From Actinomycetospora lutea (GTDB lineage: Bacteria; Actinomycetota; Actinomycetes; Mycobacteriales; Pseudonocardiaceae), in NCBI RefSeq assembly GCF_028737205.1, contig NZ_JAQZAL010000004.1:62001-126000 (forward strand): a DNA stretch of 64,000 nucleotides. The letters run 5' to 3'. Below are positions 34,198 through 43,465 of this stretch, in pieces. The notes under the pieces were generated by a model. It searched no databases and was not told the DNA's origin. It worked only from the letters and a program-made list of their open reading frames with translations. The first letter of the stretch is position 1. Each line of letters starts with the position of its first letter. The position numbers and the translations under genes are program-made.

Positions 34198-34608
34198 CTA
34201 CCGGAAGTACGCGTTCGCCGGCGCCTGGAACGAGAACAGGATCGCGGCGATGATCAGCGCGGCCTGGACCAGGCTCACGATCGTCGACACCGCGCCGACG
34301 CTCACGCCGAGACCCGCGGTGACCAGCACGCCGATGACGGTGAACACCGCGGACACCCCGCCGAGGACGGCGAGCGCCACGCGCGCCCAGTTGTCGCCCC
34401 CGCGCATGCGCAGGGCCAGGTAGACCAGGGCGGCGAGGAACAGCAGCCCGATGATCACGCCGACGACGCCGCCGGCGGCGAGGTAGCCGTTCGGCGCGGT
34501 CGCCGACGTCGCCAGGGAGAACACGCTCCCGAGCACGCCGACGACGACGGCGGCGATCCAGAGCCGGAAGGAGCGCTGGACGGAGGTCGGCGGGGTCACG
34601 GCGGTCAC
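34198..34608 (-). CDS. Four-helix membrane protein, unknown function
   Basis: A 136-residue protein with four hydrophobic helices (about residues 15-37, 43-64, 76-98, 102-125) and few charged residues. Gly/Val/Ala-rich helices and the N-terminal SFRLWIAAVVVGVLGSV resemble small actinobacterial DUF membrane proteins; no family is named with confidence. It sits 6 bp downstream of the GNAT gene on the same strand and is probably co-transcribed with it. Confidence 0.7.
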   Translation of the reverse strand: MTAVTPPTSVQRSFRLWIAAVVVGVLGSVFSLATSATAPNGYLAAGGVVGVIIGLLFLAALVYLALRMRGGDNWARVALAVLGGVSAVFTVIGVLVTAGLGVSVGAVSTIVSLVQAALIIAAILFSFQAPANAYFR

Positions 34609-34614
34609 CGTAGA

Positions 34615-35097
34615 TCACCCCAGGTCCCGGACCCAGCGCCAGACGGTGCCCTCGTCCGGGTCGGTGACCTCGCCGTCGCGGACGAAGCCGTGGCGGCGCA
34701 GCACGTGCACCGAGGCGTTCTCCTCGGGCCGCGTGTGCGCCCGGACGCGCCGGACCCCGCCCCGCGTGGCGCGCTCCAGCCACAGCCCGACCGCCGCCGT
34801 CGCCACCCCGCGGCCCTGGCGCGACGGCGCGACCGAGTAGCCGATCTCGACCTCGCCGTCGGTCGGCGGGCCGGTGAACCCGCCGAGCCCGACGACCTCG
34901 GTGCCGTCGACGATGAGGTGCGCGAACCACCGCGGGTCGACGCCGCCCTCGAGCGCGGTGACGGTGGGCTCGAGGGCGTCGGGGAACGCGAGGTAGCCGT
35001 CGACGAGCGTGAGCCCGAACCGTTCCACGAACGCCTCCGGCTCGGTCAGCAGCGTCACCGCCTGCTCCGGCGGCAGCGGCCGCACCTCGATCCCCAT
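34615..35097 (-). CDS. GNAT family N-acetyltransferase
   Basis: A 160-residue GNAT protein: WFAHLIVDGTEVVGLGGFTG (beta 4), then the acetyl-CoA pyrophosphate-binding loop SRQGRGVATAAV near residue 93 and ENASVHVLRRHGFVRDGEVT near 125, as in RimJ-like enzymes. The acceptor is unknown. The ATG directly abuts a 40-bp palindromic repeat, leaving no recognisable ribosome-binding site, so either translation is leaderless or the repeat arrived beside an existing start. Confidence 0.85.
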   Translation of the reverse strand: MGIEVRPLPPEQAVTLLTEPEAFVERFGLTLVDGYLAFPDALEPTVTALEGGVDPRWFAHLIVDGTEVVGLGGFTGPPTDGEVEIGYSVAPSRQGRGVATAAVGLWLERATRGGVRRVRAHTRPEENASVHVLRRHGFVRDGEVTDPDEGTVWRWVRDLG

Positions 35098-35139
35098 GTG
35101 AGCGATTTTCGGGGTTATAGCCCGGAAAATCGCTCACAT
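35096..35139. repeat. 40-bp dispersed palindrome, copy 1 (44 bp with extension)
   Basis: Left half GTGAGCGATTTTCGGGGTTA, right half TAGCCCGGAAAATCGCTCAC: inverted repeat with two mismatched positions, extended here by AT/AT. It lies between the GNAT start codon and the end of an acyl-CoA dehydrogenase gene. Other copies are at 56121 and 63774; consensus half GTGAGCGAnnTTCGGnGCTA. Confidence 0.85.
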
Positions 35140-35152
35140 ACGCAGAACGGCC

Positions 35153-36303
<1,151 letters not shown>

Positions 36304-36304
<1 letters not shown>

Positions 36305-37335
36305 TACGTCACTCCCTGCAGGTGCGCCAGGGCCGGGCCCCAGCGGTCGGTCTGCGATCCGGACGGCGCGTAGAGCGGGATGCGCTGGGCGATGCCGCCG
36401 AAGCGCGCCTCGAGGGCGGGCCCGACCTCGTCGGGCTCGGCGACGATCGCGATGGTGTGCAGGACCTCGTCGTCGACGGCCTCGCCCATGGCGTGCCACT
36501 GAGTCGGATCCGTGGCCGCCCGCTTCGACAAGGTGTTGAGCTCGCGGGCGAGGTCGCCCCAGCCGTGCAGCTCGAGCACCGGGTGGTACGCGGGCGTCGA
36601 CCCGTAGAACGCGACCTGGCGGCGCACGTCCTGCACGGACGCCGCGAACTCCTCCTCGGTGTTCCCGGTGGCGATCAGCGCGGTCGCCGAGAACTCGAAG
36701 CCGGTGCCGTCCTTGCCCGCTCTCTCGAAGCCCTGGTGCAGGGACGGCAGCGTCACCTCGTGCAGGTAGCGCTCGGTCGAGAACGCGTGCGCCATGAACC
36801 CGTCGGCGACCTCGCCCGCCACCGCCGTCATGCGCGGGCCGACGCCGGCGAGGTGGATCGGGGGGTTGCCGCAGGGGTTCGGACCGGGCGAGAAGAACGG
36901 CGTCATCAGCGTGTGCGTGTAGAACTCGCCGCGGAAGTCGAGGCGCTCGCCGGTCGCCCAGGCGTCCCAGATCGCGCGGACGGCGCGGATGTACTCGTGC
37001 ATCCGGTCGGCGGGCCGCGACCACGGCATCGAGAAGCGCTTGGTGACGTGCGGCTTGATCTGCGTGCCGAGCCCGAGGATGTAGCGGCCGCCGGTGATCT
37101 GGTGCAGGTCGTTGGCGGTCATCGCGGTCGTCATCGGCGTGCGGGCGAACGCGACGGTGATCGCCGTGCCGAGGGTGATGCGCTCGGTGCGGGTGGCCGC
37201 GAGCGTGATCATCACGGCGGGGTCGTGCTGGGTCTCCGACGCCCAGACGGCGTCGTAGCCGGCTTTCTCCGCGGTGACCGCGTCGTCGGCGAACGCGCTG
37301 AGCCCGCCGGTGACCACGGTGGCGTCGACCTTCAT
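36304..37335 (-). CDS. LLM-class F420-dependent oxidoreductase (TIGR03617-like)
   Basis: A 343-residue luciferase-like TIM-barrel protein: GYDAVWASETQHDPAVMITL, RITLGTAITVAFARTPMTTA, TGGRYILGLGTQIKPHV and HLAGVGPRMTAVAGEVADGF are F420/LLM signatures. Such enzymes transfer hydride from reduced F420. Overlaps by ATGA the AtuA-like gene and by one base the acyl-CoA dehydrogenase, so it belongs to the acyl-CoA operon, where it may reduce an unsaturated intermediate; the substrate is not known. Confidence 0.88.
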
Positions 37336-39098
37336 TGCAGCAGCTCCTCGGGGATGTCCACGTGACGGGCCCGGACGAACTCGCCGAGCCCCTTGGCCTG
37401 CGGGTCGAGCGCGAGGTTGTCGGCCACCCCGCGCCCCAGGAGACCGACGACGGTGACGCCCACCGCGCGCAGCGCCGGGAACGCCCACAGCCGCCGCCCG
37501 CAGCCGGCGGCGTCCTCGCCCAGCAGCCACGCGACGTGCTCGTCGTCCCACCAGCTCGCGAGCCAGGCGTACGCCTCGTCGTCGCGCGCCCAGAGCCCGA
37601 GCGTCGCGTTGCCGCCCTTGTCGCCGGAGCGCGCGCCCACCAGGCGACCGAGGGGGGCGCGGGTGGTGGTGCGGGTGGTGCGGGTGGTGGTGGTGCGGGG
37701 GGTGGCGGAGCGAGGGTCACCTTCGCTGCCTGTCACGCACTCAGGGAGTCCCTCGCTCCCCGAGGGCGCGGGCGCGGGCACCGTCCACGTCCGGTCGTCG
37801 AGGCCGACGAGCTGGGGCAGGTCCGCGGCGGGCAGGAGGATCGGCCAGAACACGCTGGCGGCGCTGCCCGGGCCCGGCGGGGTGGTGGCGAAGAAGCCGG
37901 GGTAGCCGCTCAGCGCGGTCTCGACGGCCGCCCGGGAGAGTCGCGCGCACGCGTCCCTGCTGCCCGCGACGGCCACGGTGAGCAGGGAGACCGCCTCGGT
38001 CATGCGCGCCGGGTCCTCGCGGTCGGCGCGCAGCAGCCGGGTCTCGACGCGCTCGAAGGCCTCGCGCCCGCCCGGCACGCCGGCCCAGAGCGCGGCGAGC
38101 GCGTGCTCCGCCTTGGCCTCCACGTCGAGCCCGGTGAGGACGAAGGTCATCTCGTTGTGCCAGCCGGCGGGCACGACCGCGCCGACCTTGACGGTGGCCG
38201 GCGGCGCCTCGCCGCGCGTGCCCGCCATCCGCACGCGGTCGGGCGCCTCCTGCGCGAGCGTCACCGTGTCGAGCCGCGCCACGACGTCGGGCGTCAGGTA
38301 GCGCGGCCCGTCGACCTCGTAGAGCAGCTGCGCGGTGACCGTCTCCACGGTGACCGCGCCGCCCGTCCCCGCCGCCTTGGTGATCACCGCCGAACCGTCG
38401 GCCTCGATCTCCGCGACCGGCAGGCCCACGTGCTCGGTGCCGGCGAGCTCGCCGGCGAACGAGAAGTTGCCGCCGGTGGCCTGCGCGCCGCACTCGATGA
38501 CGTGCCCGGCGACGACCGCGCCGGCGAGCGCGTCGAGATCGTCGGGACCCCACCCGTGGCGCCACGCGGCCGGCCCGACGACCACCGCGGCGTCGGTGAC
38601 CCGCCCGGTGACGACGACGTTCGCCCCGGCCTCGAGCGCCGAGACGATCCCACGGCAGCCGAGGTAGGCGTTGGCGACCACCGGCTTCTCGGGGATCGGC
38701 TCGCCCGTCTCGAGGTGCGCGGTCTGCTCGGCGGGCAGGCCGGCGACGACGTCGGTGACGTCGTCGCCGCCGACCCAGGCGACACGGGCGCGGTCGTCGA
38801 TCGCGGCGATCTCGGCGGCGCAGCCCGCGGGGTCGAGGCCGCCGGCGTTCGCGACGACGAGGATGCCGGCGTCCAGGCAGTCGGCGAGCACGTCCTGCAT
38901 CTGGCGCACGAACGTCGTCGCCCAGCCGCCCTTGCCGCGCTCGCGCTGCTTGGCGAGCAGGCCCATCGTCAGCTCGGCGAGCCAGTCGCCGGTGAGGACG
39001 TCGACGTGGACGAAACCCGCGAGGTGCGCGTCGACGATCTCGCGGGCCGCGGCGAGCCGGTCGCCGTAGAAGCCGGAGATGTTGGCGATGGCGATCAC
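37332..39098 (-). CDS. AtuA-family protein (DUF1446) with fused C-terminal domain
   Basis: A 588-residue protein. Residues 1 to about 440 are the DUF1446/AtuA domain (ISGFYGDRLAAAREIVD, VANAGGLDPAGCA, NAYLGCRGIVSALEAGANVV, GRVTDAAVVVGPAAW, GHVIECGAQATGGNFSF); about 490-588 is the small AtuA C-terminal domain (GRLVGARSGDKGGNATLGLW). AtuA is needed for acyclic terpene (citronellol/geraniol) catabolism in Pseudomonas; Rv0976c-like homologues neighbour accA2/accD2 in mycobacteria. Between the domains is a Thr/Arg-rich linker built from a GGT-rich tandem repeat and a 47-bp dispersed element. GTG start in a GTGA overlap. Confidence 0.87.
   Translation of the reverse strand: MIAIANISGFYGDRLAAAREIVDAHLAGFVHVDVLTGDWLAELTMGLLAKQRERGKGGWATTFVRQMQDVLADCLDAGILVVANAGGLDPAGCAAEIAAIDDRARVAWVGGDDVTDVVAGLPAEQTAHLETGEPIPEKPVVANAYLGCRGIVSALEAGANVVVTGRVTDAAVVVGPAAWRHGWGPDDLDALAGAVVAGHVIECGAQATGGNFSFAGELAGTEHVGLPVAEIEADGSAVITKAAGTGGAVTVETVTAQLLYEVDGPRYLTPDVVARLDTVTLAQEAPDRVRMAGTRGEAPPATVKVGAVVPAGWHNEMTFVLTGLDVEAKAEHALAALWAGVPGGREAFERVETRLLRADREDPARMTEAVSLLTVAVAGSRDACARLSRAAVETALSGYPGFFATTPPGPGSAASVFWPILLPAADLPQLVGLDDRTWTVPAPAPSGSEGLPECVTGSEGDPRSATPRTTTTRTTRTTTRAPLGRLVGARSGDKGGNATLGLWARDDEAYAWLASWWDDEHVAWLLGEDAAGCGRRLWAFPALRAVGVTVVGLLGRGVADNLALDPQAKGLGEFVRARHVDIPEELLQ
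37658..37706 (+). repeat. GCGGGTGGT tandem repeat in the AtuA-like linker
   Basis: Irregular tandem units of GCGGGTGGT(GGT), encoding TTTTRTTRTTTR-like sequence on the minus strand between the two domains of the AtuA-like protein. Probably a slippage-prone linker. Confidence 0.7.
37710..37756. repeat. 47-bp GCGAGGG-ended element, copy 1
   Basis: Begins GCGAGGGTCACCTTCGCTGC and ends GGGAGTCCCTCGC: terminal 7-bp inverted repeats with two internal short palindromes. It matches the element at 44617 at 39 of 47 positions (hand count). It is translated in frame within the AtuA-like linker as SGSEGLPECVTGSEGDPRS. Confidence 0.75.
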
Positions 39099-41014
39099 TC
39101 GGGCGCCCCCAGCGTGACGAGCGTGGCGTGCGCCTCGACGTACTGGCCGACCGCGACGTGCACGCTCTCCACGATGCCGTCGGCGGCGGCCAGGGCCGGG
39201 TGCTCCATCTTCATGGCCTCGAGCACGACGAGCTTCTGACCTGCGACGACGTGCTCGCCCTCGGTCACGAGCACCTCGACCACGGTGCCCGGGACCTCGC
39301 TGACCGGCCCGGCCCCGCCCGCGGCGGCGTCGGGGGCGGGCAGGCGCGGCACCTCGCGCCACGCGCTGTGGCCCTCGCCGTCGTCGACGTACGCGACACC
39401 GGCGTGGTGGGCGACGCGGCAGCGGTACTCGACGCCGTCGAGGGTGACCCGCGCGCCGTCCGGGGAGACGTCGCGCAGGCCGACGCCCTCGAGCGCGGGG
39501 ACGACCTCGCCGTCCGGCCCCTCCCAGGTGATCGCGGGCCTGGGGGCGCCGCGCAGGAGGCGCCAGCCGGGTGGGGCGAGGTGGGCGAGGGGGTCGTGCT
39601 CCCGGCGCGCCGCCGTCGTGCAGGCGACGGCCGCGGCGAGGTGCACGACGCGCGGGGTCGCGGGCTCCGGGGTGCGGAGGCCGGCGTGGCGCTCGAGGAA
39701 GTCGGTGCGGGTCGCGCCGGCGAGGAAGTCGGGGTCGCGCAGGACGGCGACGAGCAGGTCGCGGTTGGTCGCCGGGCCGTGGATCTCGGCCTGCGCGAGC
39801 CCGGCGGCGAGGCGTCGGGCGGCGGCGGCGCGCGTCGGGGCGTGCGCGATCACCTTGGCGATCATCGGGTCGTAGAAGGCGCTGACCTCGCCCGACGTCC
39901 CGAGCGCGTCCTCCCAGCGCAGGTCCTGGTCGTGGCGGTAGCGGTGCAGCGTCCCGGGGCTGGGGCGGTCGCCCGCGGCCGGGTCCTCGGCGTAGAGGCG
40001 CACCTCGACGGCGTGGCCGGTCGGCTGCAGGTCCTCCTGCGTGAACGGCAGCGGCTCCCCGTCGGCGATCGCGAGCTGGAGCGCGACGAGGTCGACGCCG
40101 TACACCTCCTCGGTGACGGGGTGCTCGACCTGCAGGCGTGTGTTCATCTCGAGGAAGAAGAAGTCCCCGGCCGTGTCATCCAGGAGGAACTCGACGGTCC
40201 CGGCGCCGACGTAGCCGAGCCGCTCGGCGAGCGCCACGGCCGTGGCGCCCATCCGCTCGCGCAGCTCCGGCGACACGGCCGGCGACGGCGCCTCCTCGAC
40301 GACCTTCTGATGACGGCGCTGGATCGAGCACTCGCGCTCGCCGAGGTGCACGACGTGCCCGTGCGCGTCGCCGAGGACCTGGATCTCGATGTGGCGCGGG
40401 GCGTCGAGCAGGCGCTCGAGGAAGACGGTGTCGTCGCCGAAGCTGCGGCCCGCCTCGGCGCGGGCGGAACGGACGGCATCGGCCAGGCCGGCCGCCGAAC
40501 GGACCTCCCGCATCCCGGTGCCCCCGCCGCCCGCGCTCGCCTTGACCAGCAGCGGGAAGCCGACATCCTCGGCGGCCCGGGCCCACTCGGCGGTGCCCCC
40601 GCCGGAGAGCAGGGCGTCGGGCAGCGTCGGGACCCCGGCCTCGCGGGCCAGCACCTTGGCGGTGTGCTTGACGCCCATCGTCTCGATCGACGCCGGCGCC
40701 GGGCCGACCCACGTCAGCCCGGCGTCGGCGCAGGCGCGCGCGAAGGACGCGTTCTCCGAGAGGAAGCCGTAGCCGGGATGTACGGCGTCGGCGCCGGTGG
40801 CCCGCGCGGCGGCGAGCACCTGGTCGACGTCGAGGTAGGTCTCGGCGCTCGTCGACCCGCGCAGCGCCACGGCCCGGTCGGCCTCGGCGACGTGCGGGGC
40901 GGCGGCGTCGGGCTCGGAGTAGATCGCGACCGTGCGGATGCCGAGCGTGCGCGCGCCGCGGATCACCCGACGCGCGATCTCGCCGCGGTTGGCGACGAGC
41001 AGCGTGCTGATCAT
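39095..41014 (-). CDS. accA2: Acyl-CoA carboxylase alpha subunit (biotin carboxylase plus BCCP)
   Basis: A 639-residue subunit. Biotin carboxylase domain: LLVANRGEIARRVIRGARTL, HPGYGFLSENASFARACADA, KASAGGGGTGMREV (ATP loop), ERECSIQRRHQKVVEEAPSP, EMNTRLQVEHPVTEEVYGVD. A biotin-carboxyl-carrier domain with VLEAMKMEHP (biotinyl-lysine) closes the protein. With the next gene it carboxylates an acyl-CoA such as methylcrotonyl-, geranyl- or a related enoyl-CoA. Gene order with AtuA-like and acyl-CoA dehydrogenase genes resembles accA2 of M. tuberculosis, hence the symbol (inference). Four bases separate it from accD2. Confidence 0.92.
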   Translation of the reverse strand: MISTLLVANRGEIARRVIRGARTLGIRTVAIYSEPDAAAPHVAEADRAVALRGSTSAETYLDVDQVLAAARATGADAVHPGYGFLSENASFARACADAGLTWVGPAPASIETMGVKHTAKVLAREAGVPTLPDALLSGGGTAEWARAAEDVGFPLLVKASAGGGGTGMREVRSAAGLADAVRSARAEAGRSFGDDTVFLERLLDAPRHIEIQVLGDAHGHVVHLGERECSIQRRHQKVVEEAPSPAVSPELRERMGATAVALAERLGYVGAGTVEFLLDDTAGDFFFLEMNTRLQVEHPVTEEVYGVDLVALQLAIADGEPLPFTQEDLQPTGHAVEVRLYAEDPAAGDRPSPGTLHRYRHDQDLRWEDALGTSGEVSAFYDPMIAKVIAHAPTRAAAARRLAAGLAQAEIHGPATNRDLLVAVLRDPDFLAGATRTDFLERHAGLRTPEPATPRVVHLAAAVACTTAARREHDPLAHLAPPGWRLLRGAPRPAITWEGPDGEVVPALEGVGLRDVSPDGARVTLDGVEYRCRVAHHAGVAYVDDGEGHSAWREVPRLPAPDAAAGGAGPVSEVPGTVVEVLVTEGEHVVAGQKLVVLEAMKMEHPALAAADGIVESVHVAVGQYVEAHATLVTLGAPE

Positions 41015-41018
41015 GTCC

Positions 41019-42680
41019 TCACATCCGGAACGGCGCGAAGCGGGTCGCGCCGGCGATCGGGGCCGAGTGGACGGCCGACAGCGCCAACCCCAGCACGGTG
41101 CGGGTGTCGCGCGGGTCGATGACCCCGTCGTCCCACATCCGTCCCGACGCGTAGACGGCGTTCGACTGCGCCTCGACGGCGTCCTCGATCGCCGTGCGCG
41201 TGGCGGCGTCGGCCTCCTCGGAGTACTCGCGCCCCGCCCGTTCCGCCGAGCGCCGCTGCACCATCGACATGACGCCGGCGAGCTGCGCGCCGCCCATGAC
41301 CGCGATGCGGTGGTTGGGCCAGGTGAAGACGAAGCGCGGGTCGTAGGCGCGCCCGGACATGCCGTAGTTCCCGGCGCCGTAGGACGCGCCGACCATCAGC
41401 GTCAGGTGCGGGACCTCGGAGTTCGACACCGCGTTGATCAGCTTGGCGCCGTCCTTGATGATCCCCCCGCGCTCGTAGGCGGAGCCGACCATGAACCCGG
41501 TGATGTTCTGGACGAACAGCAGCGGGATCGACCGGGCGTTCGCGAGCTGGACGAACTGGGCGCCCTTCTGCGACTCCTCGGAGAACAGGATCCCGTTGTT
41601 CGCGAGCACGCCGACCGGGAAGCCCCCGATCGATCCCCAGCCACAGACGAGCGTCGTGCCGTAGAGCGGCTTGTGCTCGTCGAACCGCGAGCCGTCGAGC
41701 ACCCGGGCGAGGACGTCGCGCACCTCGACGCTCCTCTTCGCGTCCGACGCCGCACACGCGAGCAGTTGCTCGGCGGGCAACACCGGTGGGTCCGGAGGCA
41801 ACGACGGCCCCGGCCCGGCCTTGCGCCAGCCCAGGTCGGCGACGATCCGCCGCCCGATCCGCAGGGCGTCGCGCTCGTCGGCGGCGAGGTGGTCGGCGAG
41901 CCCGGACTCGCGGGCGTGCATCTCCGCGCCGCCGAGGGTCTCGTCGTCGACGTCCTCGTTGATCGCCATCTTCACCAGCGGCGGGCCGCCCAGGTAGACG
42001 GTGGCCTGCCCGCGGACGAACACCGTGTACTCGCTCATCCCCGGCATGTACGCCCCGCCGGCGGTCGAGGAGCCGAAGACGACGGCGATCGTCGGGATGC
42101 CCGCCGCGGACAGGCGCGTCATCTCGCGGAACGTGCGCCCGCCGGGGACGAACAGGTCGGCCTGGCGCGGGAGGTCGGCGCCGCCGGACTCGACCAGCGC
42201 GACCACCGGCAGCCGGTTGCGCTCGGCGATCTCCAGCGCGCGCAGCTGCTTGGTGACGCCGATCGGGGTGATCGAGCCGCCCTTCACCGTCGGCTCGTTC
42301 GCGACCACCATGCACTCGACGCCGCTGACCGCCCCGATGCCGACGACGAGGCCCGCGCCCGGCGTCGTCAGGTCCGGCTCGTGCGCCCCGGCGAGCGCGC
42401 CGATCTCGAGGAACGCGGCGTCGGGGTCGAGCAGCAGGTCGACGCGCTCGCGGGCGGTGAGGCGGCCGCGGTCGTGGTGGCGCTCGACGTACCTGGCGCC
42501 GCCGGCGGCCAGCACCGTCGCGGCGACCTCGTCGACCCCGGCGAGGGCGTCGAGCATCGCGGCGCGGTCGGCGGCGTACTCCGGCGACGCGGGCTCCAGC
42601 CGCGAGCCGAGGACGGCCGCCGGCGAGACGTCGGGCATGCGGATCGACGGTCCAGCTCCGCTGCGCTTCGTGTCCGTCAT
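41019..42680 (-). CDS. accD2: Acyl-CoA carboxylase beta (carboxyltransferase) subunit
   Basis: A 553-residue carboxyltransferase of the methylcrotonyl/geranyl-CoA type: [106 protein letters not shown]. The ATG used overlaps the previous stop (ATGA) and places the first ten residues (MTDTKRSGAG) inside a dispersed GC-rich repeat; an ATG 14 codons downstream (42638) is an alternative start. A shorter, weaker repeat-like tract gives SDAKRS near residue 320. Confidence 0.9.
   Translation of the reverse strand: MTDTKRSGAGPSIRMPDVSPAAVLGSRLEPASPEYAADRAAMLDALAGVDEVAATVLAAGGARYVERHHDRGRLTARERVDLLLDPDAAFLEIGALAGAHEPDLTTPGAGLVVGIGAVSGVECMVVANEPTVKGGSITPIGVTKQLRALEIAERNRLPVVALVESGGADLPRQADLFVPGGRTFREMTRLSAAGIPTIAVVFGSSTAGGAYMPGMSEYTVFVRGQATVYLGGPPLVKMAINEDVDDETLGGAEMHARESGLADHLAADERDALRIGRRIVADLGWRKAGPGPSLPPDPPVLPAEQLLACAASDAKRSVEVRDVLARVLDGSRFDEHKPLYGTTLVCGWGSIGGFPVGVLANNGILFSEESQKGAQFVQLANARSIPLLFVQNITGFMVGSAYERGGIIKDGAKLINAVSNSEVPHLTLMVGASYGAGNYGMSGRAYDPRFVFTWPNHRIAVMGGAQLAGVMSMVQRRSAERAGREYSEEADAATRTAIEDAVEAQSNAVYASGRMWDDGVIDPRDTRTVLGLALSAVHSAPIAGATRFAPFRM
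42645..42676 (+). repeat. Dispersed GC-rich repeat at the accD2 N-terminus
   Basis: CGACGGTCCAGCTCCGCTGC followed by GCTTCGTGTCCG. The start codon used by accD2 lies just beyond its right end, so the repeat encodes the first residues TKRSGAGPS, the same peptide as in HrpA. Confidence 0.65.
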
Positions 42681-43465
42681 GCGCGAACAGGGTCCTTCCC
42701 CGGCGTCCCCGCGAACGCCTGGCCGAGCTCCATCCATTCGCGCGCGGCGTCGCCGGTGATCTCCAGCGACGTGTCGTCGACGTGGCGCCGGCGCACGAGC
42801 ACGAGGCAGAACTTCTCGGCGTCGCCGGTGATCGCGTCCCCGCCGTCCTCCCTGCCCTCGCCCCATCGCCACACGTCGCCCGAGGGGCCGGTGAGCTCGA
42901 TGCGGACCGGCACGTCGGGGACCTCGCGGCCCCGGACCCGGTAGCCCTGCGCGCGGGCGCGGACGGCGATGTCGGCGACGTGGCGCAGCCGGTCGGTCGG
43001 CGCGAGCCGCGCCCCGACGGCGTCGGCGACGTCGCCGCCGTGCGCCCAGGTCTCCATGATCCGGCTGGTGATCGCCGAGCGCAGCGACATCGACGGGCCG
43101 TACCAGGGCAGGCGCGCCGAGGGGTCGCACGCGCGGGCGGCACGGTCGAACGCCCGGGCGGCGTCCTGCCAGTAGGCGAGCGCCGCCGGCCCGACCTCCG
43201 GGACCTCGCGCAGCGTCCGGTCCACGTAGCCCGCGATGTCGGTGATCGCGTCGCGCTCGGCCTCGAACTCCGCCGGCGTCGAGATCGCCCGCGCGAACGC
43301 CCCGTCGAACCAGCCGAGGTGGGCGATCTGGTCGCGCACCGTCCAGGGCTCGGCGCGCGTGGGCAGCGTCCACGAGTCGCGCGGCAGCTCGCGCACGATC
43401 GCCATCACCGCCGCGCGCTCGGCGTCGAGGTCGGTGAGCAGCTCCTGCACGGACGGCGCGCTCAT
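42677..43465 (-). CDS. TIGR03084-family metal-binding protein (DinB/maleylpyruvate isomerase-like)
   Basis: A 262-residue protein with the DinB-like four-helix start (SVQELLTDLDAERAAVMAIV, WTLPTRAEPWTVRDQIAHLG, with metal-ligand His in IAHLGWFD), then RIMETWAHGGDVADAVG with two more candidate ligands. Related proteins are mycothiol-dependent isomerases/transferases. The C-terminal half is the TIGR03084 extension. Overlaps both neighbours by four bases inside the acyl-CoA operon, so it probably acts on a pathway intermediate or uses mycothiol; reaction unknown. Confidence 0.82.
   Translation of the reverse strand: MSAPSVQELLTDLDAERAAVMAIVRELPRDSWTLPTRAEPWTVRDQIAHLGWFDGAFARAISTPAEFEAERDAITDIAGYVDRTLREVPEVGPAALAYWQDAARAFDRAARACDPSARLPWYGPSMSLRSAITSRIMETWAHGGDVADAVGARLAPTDRLRHVADIAVRARAQGYRVRGREVPDVPVRIELTGPSGDVWRWGEGREDGGDAITGDAEKFCLVLVRRRHVDDTSLEITGDAAREWMELGQAFAGTPGKDPVRA

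Noticed and set aside
41715..41755. Another copy of the GC-rich repeat inside accD2 (SDAKRS)
   Set aside because: It shares only the CTTCGCGTCC ending; it is too short to separate from coding constraint.
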